Shown: positions 17,252 through 25,659 of the stretch, in pieces
How positions within the stretch are numbered: position 1 is the stretch's first letter
Layout of the letters: every line of letters begins with the position of its first letter
DNA from: Candidatus Zixiibacteriota bacterium
GTDB lineage: Bacteria > Zixibacteria > MSB-5A5 > GN15 > FEB-12
Reading direction: 5' to 3'
Length of the DNA stretch: 64,000 bases
Assembly: GCA_040753875.1 (NCBI GenBank)
Contig: JBFMDV010000005.1
Coordinates: forward strand, 124,001-188,000
Notes under the pieces: generated by a model
What the model was told of the DNA's origin: nothing
The model's database searches: none
Seen by the model: the letters and a program-made list of their open reading frames with translations, nothing else
Made by a program: the position numbers and the translations under genes

Positions 17252-17704
17252 TTATTTCCTGCCGTCGACAAATTGCGGCGACGGCTCTTCCTGTCGAAAG
17301 TACTGGAGAATTTTGTCGCTTCCGCGCAGCTCTTCCAGTTCACGGCGAATGCGGTCCTGGCGCTCCTGGACATACGCCTCGTTTTCGCTCACCAAATTGA
17401 TGTTCTTCTTCACCAGCGTAGTGATACAGTTCACCATTTTCCGTACTTCGGAGCTGTCCGAAGCGGCCTGGAATACCGACGGCGTCTTACCGCGCAGCTC
17501 CACGAGCTTCTTTTCGGATTCCTTGATCCGGACATGACACCGCTCGATCTCGGCAAACAGATCAAGCAAATGCTCATCGCGGTCATACTTGATGAGGTCC
17601 CGCTGCTTGTCCAGGAGCAGATACAGGGACTGGTAAAACGAGTACTCCTCGTTCAGTAGGCGAACGAGCTCACGCTCCATTTGGCTGACATTGGTCTCTT
17701 TCAT
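17252..17704 (-). CDS. FlgN/FliT-like flagellar export chaperone
   Basis: 150 aa, almost all alpha-helical with heptad leucines (MERELVRLLNEEYSFYQSLY, LLDKQRDLIKYDRDEHLLDL), the layout of FlgN family chaperones. FlgN chaperones carry hook-associated proteins (FlgK, FlgL); FliT caps FliD. Its place directly after fliS is the usual slot of fliT, so it may serve FliD instead. A second FlgN-type gene lies at 31588, beside flgK, which is the more likely FlgK/FlgL chaperone. Confidence 0.75.
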   Translation of the reverse strand: MKETNVSQMERELVRLLNEEYSFYQSLYLLLDKQRDLIKYDRDEHLLDLFAEIERCHVRIKESEKKLVELRGKTPSVFQAASDSSEVRKMVNCITTLVKKNINLVSENEAYVQERQDRIRRELEELRGSDKILQYFRQEEPSPQFVDGRK

Positions 17705-17714
17705 AGGTGCGCTC

Positions 17715-18152
17715 TCAGGCCGAGGCCTCGAATTGTCCGGCGGAAGCCATTGATTCGGAGACCGACTGTCCTTCCTCAGTTTCCGGTAACTGCCGCTTCA
17801 GACCGGCCCAGCCATCGCGAAGATTTCGCATGACGGCAACGTTCTTGTCAAGTTGTTTGAGATCGTGTGTGGCCTCTACCAGGTTGATCTGGTTGAGTGT
17901 GAAGGCATACAAGTGCCCCAGCCGGTCCGCCACTTCGCCACCCCGTTCGAAATCCAGCGTTGTGTACAGGTGCATCAGGAACCGCTTGGCCCTTTCGAGC
18001 TCCTGGTAGCCGGATTCGGTATCCTGCGTCTGGTAGCAGGTGCGGGCGCGTTCAAACGACCTCAGCGCACCGTCGTAGACCTGGATGATCAGGTCGAGTT
18101 GCGATTTTCCGAGCGTATCGATTGTCTTGTAGGTGTCGAGCTTGGTGTCCAT
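17715..18152 (-). CDS. fliS: Flagellin export chaperone FliS
   Basis: 145 aa; DTYKTIDTLGKSQLDLIIQV, LYDGAL-like VYDGALRSFERA and LGHLYAFTLNQINLVEATHD are FliS helices. FliS binds the C-terminus of flagellin and keeps it unfolded for export. Immediately downstream of fliD as usual. The last ~25 residues are an extra acidic/Ser-rich tail. Confidence 0.92.
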   Translation of the reverse strand: MDTKLDTYKTIDTLGKSQLDLIIQVYDGALRSFERARTCYQTQDTESGYQELERAKRFLMHLYTTLDFERGGEVADRLGHLYAFTLNQINLVEATHDLKQLDKNVAVMRNLRDGWAGLKRQLPETEEGQSVSESMASAGQFEASA

Positions 18153-18178
18153 CGCCGTTCCGTTCTTCCTATGTTACA

Positions 18179-20533
18179 TCAACTATTGTTGCTCGAAGTC
18201 GAATTGTTATTGAACGACCAGTTGGCGCTGAGCGCATTGAGCTGTCCGGTCAGATACTGACCTTCGGTGCTGAATTGCGCCAGCGCTTCTTCCATCGCAA
18301 TAAACTGCGCCAGCAGCCTCTCACGACGTGAGGCCAGCCGCTTGTCGAAATCCTCGACCCGCTCTTTCAGGTCGGCGATCTGATTTTCGTATCCGCGTAT
18401 ACGACGGTCGATCAATCCATCTCCGGATCTGGTAAGGCTGCTGGTGAGGTCGTACATTTTGGAGGCCACGCCTTTGGCCAGCGTGATCGAACCATCCTCC
18501 CCTGACAGCATCTGTTGCGACGTCAACGTGACTTTCAGCTTCAACCCCTCGGTGCTCGTATTGCCGGTCTTGCCCGTCAAGAGTTGGCCGATCCCCTCGG
18601 CTTCTTCGCCGTTGATGGTCCCCGCCACGTCAGTACCGGTCTGGCTGATGCCGGTGTCTAAGCCGAGGGCGCTGGTGGCACTGTTGGAAATCGCCACCGT
18701 GTTAACACGAGACGATGCGCCGTAGCTCGAACTGCGAAAATCAAGGTAACCCGTGCCAACACCGGCATCGACCCAGGTCACGACAACACCACGGCTGCCG
18801 ATTGTACTGTCGGCACTTATGCGATCCTGGAGTTCCTGCACCAGCTCGCTGGTGGTGGCGTACGTTTTTTCCGCCAGCACGATTTCAGCGGAGGTTAGAC
18901 CGTCGACGGTTAGCTTGAGGCGATTGTTGCTGCTGGTCAGGGTGAGCGGCGTCGAAGCCGGACTCGCCATACTGCCGCCGCGGAAGCCGCCACGGGTGGC
19001 CACCCTGGTGATGTCAACCACGTAATCCTCACCGACTTTGGTCTTGTCTGTCGAGGAGACAAATTCGATGCCGGTGTTGGTCGAGGAACCGGAACTCGTG
19101 AACAACTTTATGACATCATCGAGGTTGCTCGTAAGCGCGGAATCGAATTTGGACTGGTCGCGTATGCTCAGTTTGCCGTCGGTCCCGGAGCGAATACCCA
19201 TAGCGGCCAGCTGATTGTAGTTGCCGGTGAGCCCAGCGACACGCGACCCGATGACGGCGCGCAGGGAGATTTGCATCGACTGCAGCGAATAATCGCCGAA
19301 CAACACGCCCGATTCCTTGGAGTCGCTGTTGTACTTGTTCTGCTCGTTGATGTAATCAATGATATCGTTATACCGCTTGATGAATTGATTAACTTTGTCT
19401 TTCAGGCCAGAGGTGTCTACATCCGCCTGAATAGTGACGGCGGTACCCGGGTCGGAGACCTTACGCACATTCAGTGTCACGCCACCGATGACATCCTTGA
19501 ATTCGTTGGTTTTCGACGAGACCGTGATGGGAGAACCGTCCCCGCCGGTGGAGCCGAGGGCGATGCGGGCATCGGCAGCCTGCTGCAAGAGCGGCGAGAA
19601 TGTACCCACCTGAAATTTGTCTCCGCCGTACAGGACGCCCGAACCGAGTGATATTTTTAACCCGTCGGCGCCGGTCCCAACCAGCGCTACCTCGGTGTCG
19701 GCTTGAGTGACCAGAATGGAGCCGCTGTTGATGCCATCGCTCCAGTTGAGCGTGATATTGTTGGTTCCCACGGTCTGAGCACCGGTACCGGCAACTGTGA
19801 ACGTGTAGATCTTGTTGCTGCTGCCCGTGTACGAGGCAGTGCCGCCCAGCGTGATCTGCGCCGTGGACGACGAATTGCGGATCAGCGATTCCGGACTGTC
19901 GAAGGTCGACGTGCTGAAATTCAGCCCTGTACCGCCCGTAAGACTCGCCGAGAACGTAATCGCGTTCGTTTGACCTGTTTTGTCACCGGAGAGCACCAAC
20001 CGGTAGGGGTCGGAGGAGGAACCATCGTTCACGATAGACGCCGTAACGCCAACCTTGGCGTCGTTGATGGCCTTGCGAATCCCTTCGAGGGAGTTATTGG
20101 TACTGTCAACCGTTATGGTCCTGGCCGAACCGGTGCCGATCTGGATCGTGATAGTGCCGGTACCGAGCAAAGCCAGCGACTGGTCTGAAATACCCTGGCT
20201 GGCAATCTGGTGGTTACGGGCCACCGAAAGTACTTGAACATCGTACGATCCGGTGCTCACCCGACCAGTACTGGTAGCGGTCAAGACCGTGTCATCGGAT
20301 ACGTTCAGAGAGTAGGCTTCAAAGGAAGAGCGCTTGGTCAACTGGTTGGCCTCGGTGACCAGCGCCAGCAGCTTCGCCTGAAACGCCTTCCAGGCCGAGA
20401 CGATATTCGTCTTCTCGGTCTGCTCCGCTTCCATAAGGGCGGCCGGGCGACGTTCCACCTGAATAATGGAGTCGATGATTTCGGTAGTGTTCAGGCCGGA
20501 GCTGAGTCCGTCAATTGAAGTAAGCGCAGCCAT
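18179..20533 (-). CDS. fliD: Flagellar filament capping protein FliD
   Basis: 784 aa, longer than the ~470-aa enterobacterial protein because of an enlarged Ser/Thr/Gly-rich central region. N-terminal FliD_N (SIDGLSSGLNTTEIIDSIIQ, MEAEQTEKTNIVSAWKAFQA); then a flagellin hook IN-like repeat around TVDSTNNSLEGIRKAINDA; and C-terminal FliD_C ending in RIRGYENQIADLKERVEDFD and a coiled coil (FIAMEEALAQ). It forms the pentamer/hexamer cap that folds flagellin at the filament tip. It lies 99 bp after fliC with a strong hairpin in between, then fliS. Confidence 0.95.
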   Translation of the reverse strand: MAALTSIDGLSSGLNTTEIIDSIIQVERRPAALMEAEQTEKTNIVSAWKAFQAKLLALVTEANQLTKRSSFEAYSLNVSDDTVLTATSTGRVSTGSYDVQVLSVARNHQIASQGISDQSLALLGTGTITIQIGTGSARTITVDSTNNSLEGIRKAINDAKVGVTASIVNDGSSSDPYRLVLSGDKTGQTNAITFSASLTGGTGLNFSTSTFDSPESLIRNSSSTAQITLGGTASYTGSSNKIYTFTVAGTGAQTVGTNNITLNWSDGINSGSILVTQADTEVALVGTGADGLKISLGSGVLYGGDKFQVGTFSPLLQQAADARIALGSTGGDGSPITVSSKTNEFKDVIGGVTLNVRKVSDPGTAVTIQADVDTSGLKDKVNQFIKRYNDIIDYINEQNKYNSDSKESGVLFGDYSLQSMQISLRAVIGSRVAGLTGNYNQLAAMGIRSGTDGKLSIRDQSKFDSALTSNLDDVIKLFTSSGSSTNTGIEFVSSTDKTKVGEDYVVDITRVATRGGFRGGSMASPASTPLTLTSSNNRLKLTVDGLTSAEIVLAEKTYATTSELVQELQDRISADSTIGSRGVVVTWVDAGVGTGYLDFRSSSYGASSRVNTVAISNSATSALGLDTGISQTGTDVAGTINGEEAEGIGQLLTGKTGNTSTEGLKLKVTLTSQQMLSGEDGSITLAKGVASKMYDLTSSLTRSGDGLIDRRIRGYENQIADLKERVEDFDKRLASRRERLLAQFIAMEEALAQFSTEGQYLTGQLNALSANWSFNNNSTSSNNS

Positions 20534-20591
20534 GAAACTCCTGTCAGAACCATGACATCACTGTTGGTGTGCGGTTCGTGGTCCTATTCGG

Positions 20592-20619
20592 TTCGGAGGA
20601 GACTTTCGTCTCCTCCGAA
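20592..20619 (-). repeat. Perfect 12-bp hairpin between fliC and fliD
   Basis: TTCGGAGGAGAC and GTCTCCTCCGAA flank a TTTC loop, 14 bp after the fliC stop. No U-run follows on the minus strand, so rather than a classic terminator it may be a 3' stabiliser of the fliC message or a partial attenuator that raises fliC over fliD. Confidence 0.7.
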
Positions 20620-20632
20620 ACTCATGTTCCTA

Positions 20633-22819
20633 TTACTGGAAGAGCGACAGAACCACCTGCGGCATCTGGTTGGCCTGCGCCAGCATGGCGGTGCCGGCCT
20701 GCACCAGAATCTGATTCTTGGTGAATTCTGACATCTCTTCAGCCATATCAGTGTCACGAATCTGCGACTCGGAAGCCGTCAGGTTCTGAGCGGCAATCCG
20801 CAGGTTACGCAGGTTGGATTCCAGAGTGTTTTTCTGGAAGCTTCCCAGCGTGCCACGGGCCGTCGACACCTCGTTGATCGACGCATCGATGAGAACCTGG
20901 GCATCCTGAGCGCCCAACACGGTGGTCACATCGATCTGCGCCAGCGATGCGAACGAATTGCCCGGCTGACCCTTGCCCAGGGACGAAGCGGACATGTTCC
21001 GGATACCAATCGCGGTCGTCTGACCGACATTGGCGCCGATCTGGAAGACCAGGGACTGATCGGTGTTGTTGATCGTCTCCGTGCCGCCCTGAGAGGTCAG
21101 CGCGTAGTTGAGAATGACGGACTGCGTACGGTCAGCCGTGAAGATGGTGGTGTTGACACCAGCTGACACGGAGGTCGCAGGACCGCCGTCGAGACGGACG
21201 TCAAACTTGGCCGCCTTCACGTCCAGAAGCAGGTTGCCGACATTCACGCCGTTCAGGGCGGTGGCTATCGTCAAACCGATCGAACCGCGACCCGCGGCGC
21301 CGACCGCCTTGTTGTACAGCGTCACCGCGTTGGTGGCGTTGTACTTCACCTTGGTGACGTTGTTGGTATAGCCGTCGAAGCTCACCAGGGCGTCACGACC
21401 GGTGACCGCCAGCGAGTCGGTCGTCAGCTTCAGAACGTTGATCAGGTTGCCGAAACCGGCCACACCGGCATTCAACTTAATCGAATAATCAGACCCCTCA
21501 TCGCGCGTGGCGAACTGGATCTGGTTGGTGTTAACCACAGCGGCCTCGATATCATTGACTCCGGCAACGATCACACCAAAACCGCCGGTACCACCGGTGG
21601 TGGCCAGAGCGGTGTTGATCGCGGTCACCAGACTTGCCAGCGAGCTGTAGGAAGCAGCCGCAACGGTGGCATTGGCAGTGCGCCCGCTGGCCCACTTGTC
21701 GGTGACGACCGTGAAGTTCAGCAGGTTCGCCGATACGCCGCGCGCGTCACCGGCCGCCACTGAGAAGTACCCCTGGCTGGCCGTGGTCGATGAGGCCGCG
21801 GTGGCCAACGAGTACTGAGCGCCCTGATTGGCGGTCTTGATGCGGAGCGGGTTGGTACCCGCGGTCGCCGTCACGACCACTTTGCCGGAGAGCGCCGTGT
21901 TCAGGTTGATCTGCGTCTGCAGCTTGGCTGCGATAGTGGCGGAAGTGTCACCAACGACCACGTCGACGTTCAACGTCTGGTTGCCGGTCGGAGACTCGCC
22001 GTTCTCCTGGTAATTGATAACGAAGGTATACGTGCCGGCGTTGCTGGCGGTAGCCGCCGCACCCACGGCTGCGGTCGATGACAGCATCGCCACGGTGGCC
22101 GCAGCAGCCAGAGTCAGGTCGTTGCCGAAGGCGTCGGCCAGCGTGACGCTGCCGGAAACCTTCTTGGCCACGTCCGACGCCTGCACGACGTCCAGATTGT
22201 GGATCTTCTCGGACAGATTGTAGGGATCGCCGTCGGTGTTGGTCAGGCTGATACCCAGCGACGTGGTGTTCAGACCGGCGGTCGAGTCGGCGGTCTTGGT
22301 GGCCGTGATGGAGTGCGCACCGGTCCTCATGTTCGACTGCTTGATGGTCAAACCGGACGAGTTGGCGCTGGTGATGGTCGCAATGTTGTCTTTGGAACCA
22401 TCGAGGATCTTCTTCGTGCCGAACTGTGTGTTGGCCGCGATACGATCGATGGTCTTCAACGCGTTGGCGATTTCAGCCTGATCGGCAGCCAGCTGGTCGG
22501 TGTCGTTGAACCCTTCGTTGGCCGCGTGGATGGCCAGTTCGCGCATCGAGATCAACAGGTTGTTGATTTCGGTCAACGCGCCCTCGGCCGTCTGAATCAT
22601 GCTGATCGATCCTTCGGAGTTCTGAATCGCGCGATTCAGACCTGCGATCTGCGAGCGGAACTGCTCGGAAATCACCAGACCGGCCGGATCGTCGGCAGCC
22701 GCGTTAATGCGGAAACCGGACGACAGCTTCTGCATCGACTTGGACATCATGCCGGTCGTCTGTTTCAGATTGCGGTTGGCATTAAGCGCCGCAAGGTTGT
22801 GGTTGATGCGAAGTGACAT
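20633..22819 (-). CDS. fliC: Flagellin FliC, large variant
   Basis: 728 aa. N-terminal D0/D1 (MSLRINHNLAALNANRNLKQ, KLSSGFRINAAADDPAGLVI, NSEGSISMIQTAEGALTEI) and C-terminal D1/D0 (NLRNLRIAAQNLTASESQIR, ending ANQMPQVVLSLFQ) are canonical; residues ~165-630 form a very large Thr/Ala/Val-rich exposed region. Rich in Ser/Thr and encoded directly after two glycosyltransferase genes, this region is a candidate for glycosylation. The gene has its own sigma-28 promoter and a leader with GGA motifs expected to bind CsrA. Only one flagellin is seen in the window. Confidence 0.96.
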   Translation of the reverse strand: MSLRINHNLAALNANRNLKQTTGMMSKSMQKLSSGFRINAAADDPAGLVISEQFRSQIAGLNRAIQNSEGSISMIQTAEGALTEINNLLISMRELAIHAANEGFNDTDQLAADQAEIANALKTIDRIAANTQFGTKKILDGSKDNIATITSANSSGLTIKQSNMRTGAHSITATKTADSTAGLNTTSLGISLTNTDGDPYNLSEKIHNLDVVQASDVAKKVSGSVTLADAFGNDLTLAAAATVAMLSSTAAVGAAATASNAGTYTFVINYQENGESPTGNQTLNVDVVVGDTSATIAAKLQTQINLNTALSGKVVVTATAGTNPLRIKTANQGAQYSLATAASSTTASQGYFSVAAGDARGVSANLLNFTVVTDKWASGRTANATVAAASYSSLASLVTAINTALATTGGTGGFGVIVAGVNDIEAAVVNTNQIQFATRDEGSDYSIKLNAGVAGFGNLINVLKLTTDSLAVTGRDALVSFDGYTNNVTKVKYNATNAVTLYNKAVGAAGRGSIGLTIATALNGVNVGNLLLDVKAAKFDVRLDGGPATSVSAGVNTTIFTADRTQSVILNYALTSQGGTETINNTDQSLVFQIGANVGQTTAIGIRNMSASSLGKGQPGNSFASLAQIDVTTVLGAQDAQVLIDASINEVSTARGTLGSFQKNTLESNLRNLRIAAQNLTASESQIRDTDMAEEMSEFTKNQILVQAGTAMLAQANQMPQVVLSLFQ

Positions 22820-22827
22820 TACTCAAT

Positions 22828-22860
22828 TCCTCCGTGAAATGTTTGGACTCCTTGCCAAAC
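22828..22860 (-). promoter_or_regulatory. Probable dual CsrA-binding site in the fliC leader
   Basis: In the mRNA sense, GTTTGG and CCAAAC (22860-22855 and 22846-22841) pair to form a 6-bp stem presenting CAAGGAGT in the loop, a typical CsrA GGA-loop. Eight bases closer to the gene lies CACGGAGGA (22836-22828), which is both the Shine-Dalgarno and a second CsrA-type motif. The same two-site layout controls Bacillus hag. csrA and fliW lie in the operon upstream. Confidence 0.7.
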
Positions 22861-23026
22861 CATTCTGTTGTTCATTCCGGATTCGTCACTTCCAATGTTC
22901 GTGCATCGTAAGGGTGCCCCACTCCAATTGACACCTGAACCTTGACTTCGTTCTGGAAACCCTCCTTCGCTTTTTTGGTTGAGCATGTTTATGGTTGTTC
23001 ATAGAGATTATGATTTCATGCTTTCA

Positions 23027-23053
23027 TCATCGGCAAATCTTTGGCAGACTTTA
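23027..23053 (-). promoter_or_regulatory. Sigma-28 (FliA) promoter of fliC
   Basis: Minus-strand TAAA (23053-23050), 15-bp spacer, GCCGATGA (23034-23027): one mismatch from TAAA-N15-GCCGATAA. Start expected around 23018-23020, giving a leader of about 200 nt with at least six GGA motifs before the fliC ATG. The remainder of 22820-23097 contains no gene. Confidence 0.8.
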
Positions 23054-23097
23054 CGCTTTGTGGACAGACCCGACTGCTTTCAGGAGGGCAGGCAGGG

Positions 23098-25659
23098 TCA
23101 AAGGGTTGGAGCGGGGTCTTGAAGTTCCTGAAGCCGCCTAGCCGCTGCGGGATGGCCAGGGTGGAACCGGAGAACTTGCTCATATCCGAGGATCGCCGCA
23201 TCTTTATGTCCCATTTGAAGATAGCAGTCGGCGAGGGCCAGCAAAGCATCGGTGTCCAGAGCCTCGACCTTGAGAATGGCCTCAAGGTGTGGGAGCGCTC
23301 GCGCCGGATCTCCGTCGGCTCGATGAAAATCGGCCACCAAGCGCCGGATTTCGACATCTTCCGAGCCGGCTTTGAGGTACCGCTCGAACGGTTCGACTGC
23401 CGCACTGCGGCGGCCCTGACGAGCCAGCACGAGTCCGTAGTTGCGATAGGCCGAGGGTGCGACCGGAACAGTCTCTGTGGCTCGACGGTAGTACCGTTCG
23501 GCCTCATCGAATTCTCCAAGCCTGAAATAGCAATTCCCGAGGTCGTTGAAGTTCTCCGACGAGCCGCTGTCCCTCCCAAGGGGGCGCTCGTAATATGAGA
23601 TGGCTTCGCGATAAAACCCGGCGCGTGAGTACGATTCAGCGATTTCGACGGTTCTTGCCGGATCGGCTTGGCTTGCTCGGTTGAAATATGCGCGCGCAAC
23701 ATCCGCACTCCCCGATCGAAGTGAAATCTGTCCCAGCCGTATCAGCGCCATGACCTGGTGATCGTCGATCTCCAGTATCTGGTGAAAATACCTCTCGGCA
23801 TCGGAAAACGCATGCTCCTGCATGGAAATGTAGCCAAGGCCGAGGAGTGCGTCTATGGAATCCGGAGTTGTCCGCAACTGGCGCAGGAAGCAGTTCTTCG
23901 CCTCGGCCAGGTCCCCATCACCCAGCAGGAGCCTCCCCAGATTGGCGTTGGCCTCAAGATGCCCGGACTTGACGGCCAGCGTCTGCTCATAAAGTTCTCG
24001 CGCCTGATCCGGGTGGTTGGTAAGCTCGGCGATCACCGCCAGGCCATAGAGCGCCTGGGCACGGCTGTCGATATGCATCAGGATGATGTTCTCGGTCTCC
24101 AGTGAACTGTCATATTCCGATTGCAGCTTGAGATACTTGGTATACCATTGTGTGGCCTGATCATAGTTCTGCATTCGGGCATAAACATGTCCCAGTAATA
24201 GCAGCGGATCGAGATAATCCGGCTTGAGTGAAAGCGCGCGACCTGCGTACTGCACGGCATCGTCGTACTTCTTCAAGTACATGTTCACCCAGCCAAGTTG
24301 GTCAAGGCACATCAAATGAATGTGCCGTTGCGATGGGTCATCGGGGTTCGTGAGTGAAACCGCCCGGCCTGCCGATTCGAGTATCTTCGGAGCATGGAGT
24401 TCAAGCGAATTCTCCCCGGCCCCCCGCAGAAGCTGGGCATAATTGAAGAGCGCGAACGGATTGTCCGGATCGGCGGCCAACTGCGACTCCAACAAGGCGC
24501 GCGACCGCTCGAATTTCTGTTTCATCTTATCGGGTGAAAGGTCGTAGCCGTAGTGCTTAAGGCGCGCCGAAACACGGGCGACCGACGCATTGGGCGGAAG
24601 CAACAGCGTATTGTGGACAATTCCCTCGTAACGAAGTCCAAGTCGACGGCGAAAGAGACGGATCGACGGCAGAAACGTGGTGGTGGCTTCATCGCTGCCG
24701 TACACGTTAAACACGTTGATGGAGATGATATCAACATCGTCCGAGTCGAGCGCGGCTCTCACCTTAGGCCGGTCATCCGCGCAGAACTGTTCGTCGGCAT
24801 CGATGATGAAGATCCAATCCCCGGTGGCCTGGTCAAGTGAGTGATTGCGGTGCTTGGAGAAGTCTCCTTCCCAGGGCTGGTGAAAAACCCGGGCACCGTA
24901 GGAGGTCGCAATTTCCACGGTTTTGTCTGAGGAACCGGTGTCCACAATGACAATTTCGTCCACCCAATCACGAATCGAATCAAGGCAGTGGGGCAGTTGA
25001 TCTTCTTCGTTTTTCACGATCATGCAGGCAGATACCGTCGCATGTGGCTTCAGAATCGCCGACAGCATCCCGAGCTCAGTTGCTTCGGGACACTGTTTTG
25101 ATCCGCGAGCTACAACCTTTTCTGCCTCCGGGATCCTGTTCTGCCGCCGGTAGAGCCAAGCCAGGCCAAGATAGGCCGACTGGTTGTGTGGCTGAATGCT
25201 GATGGCACGCTCGAAATGCGTGATAGCACTGTCGGCAGCGCCGGTTTGCTCATTGGCAATTCCAAGTAACGCGTACAAGCGCGCCCGCAGATTGGGACTA
25301 TCCGTCAGTGCTGATTGCACCGGGGTCGCAGCGCTCGGTAATTCCAACAGTTCCAAACAGCGTCGTCCCGAGTCAATAGCCTGACGATACTCGCCCAATT
25401 GCACGGCCACGGCGCATCTGACGTAATAACAATCTGGGTTTCCGGGATGCAGGTCGAGCGCACGAATAGCTGCGGCCTCGGCTTCGGGCAGGAGCTTTGA
25501 ATCGAGGTATTGAAACGCCAGCGCTCGTGGATCGTTTGGATCGGCGGCCAATGCCTCAAGCCACCATGTCCGAGATTCGGCGTTCGCCGACAACCGGATT
25601 GCTGCTCCCTGGCGTTTTGCTCCCGATTCGGTGCGTGATTTTTTTCTTCGTTTACTCAT
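23098..25659 (-). CDS. TPR-containing family 2 glycosyltransferase, probable flagellin glycosyltransferase
   Basis: 853 aa. N-terminal TPR repeats (~40-195, e.g. SAYLGLAWLYRRQNRIPEAE), a GT-A family 2 domain (~205-335) with SACMIVKNEEDQLPHCLDSI, VDEIVIVDTGSSDKTVEIA and the metal-site IDADE, then ~12 more TPRs to the C-terminus (e.g. NFNDLGNCYFRLGEFDEAE). TPR domains in such enzymes dock protein acceptors, as in O-GlcNAc transferase-like proteins. It overlaps the upstream glycosyltransferase by 8 nt and ends just before the fliC promoter, so modification of flagellin Ser/Thr is the likeliest role; sugar unknown. Confidence 0.85.
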   Translation of the reverse strand: MSKRRKKSRTESGAKRQGAAIRLSANAESRTWWLEALAADPNDPRALAFQYLDSKLLPEAEAAAIRALDLHPGNPDCYYVRCAVAVQLGEYRQAIDSGRRCLELLELPSAATPVQSALTDSPNLRARLYALLGIANEQTGAADSAITHFERAISIQPHNQSAYLGLAWLYRRQNRIPEAEKVVARGSKQCPEATELGMLSAILKPHATVSACMIVKNEEDQLPHCLDSIRDWVDEIVIVDTGSSDKTVEIATSYGARVFHQPWEGDFSKHRNHSLDQATGDWIFIIDADEQFCADDRPKVRAALDSDDVDIISINVFNVYGSDEATTTFLPSIRLFRRRLGLRYEGIVHNTLLLPPNASVARVSARLKHYGYDLSPDKMKQKFERSRALLESQLAADPDNPFALFNYAQLLRGAGENSLELHAPKILESAGRAVSLTNPDDPSQRHIHLMCLDQLGWVNMYLKKYDDAVQYAGRALSLKPDYLDPLLLLGHVYARMQNYDQATQWYTKYLKLQSEYDSSLETENIILMHIDSRAQALYGLAVIAELTNHPDQARELYEQTLAVKSGHLEANANLGRLLLGDGDLAEAKNCFLRQLRTTPDSIDALLGLGYISMQEHAFSDAERYFHQILEIDDHQVMALIRLGQISLRSGSADVARAYFNRASQADPARTVEIAESYSRAGFYREAISYYERPLGRDSGSSENFNDLGNCYFRLGEFDEAERYYRRATETVPVAPSAYRNYGLVLARQGRRSAAVEPFERYLKAGSEDVEIRRLVADFHRADGDPARALPHLEAILKVEALDTDALLALADCYLQMGHKDAAILGYEQVLRFHPGHPAAARRLQELQDPAPTL

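Noticed and set aside
23016-23708. 230-aa minus-strand frame overlapping the glycosyltransferase 3' end
   Set aside because: Alternative frame inside TPR repeats; Arg/Ser/Pro-rich, no homology, and would cover the fliC promoter.
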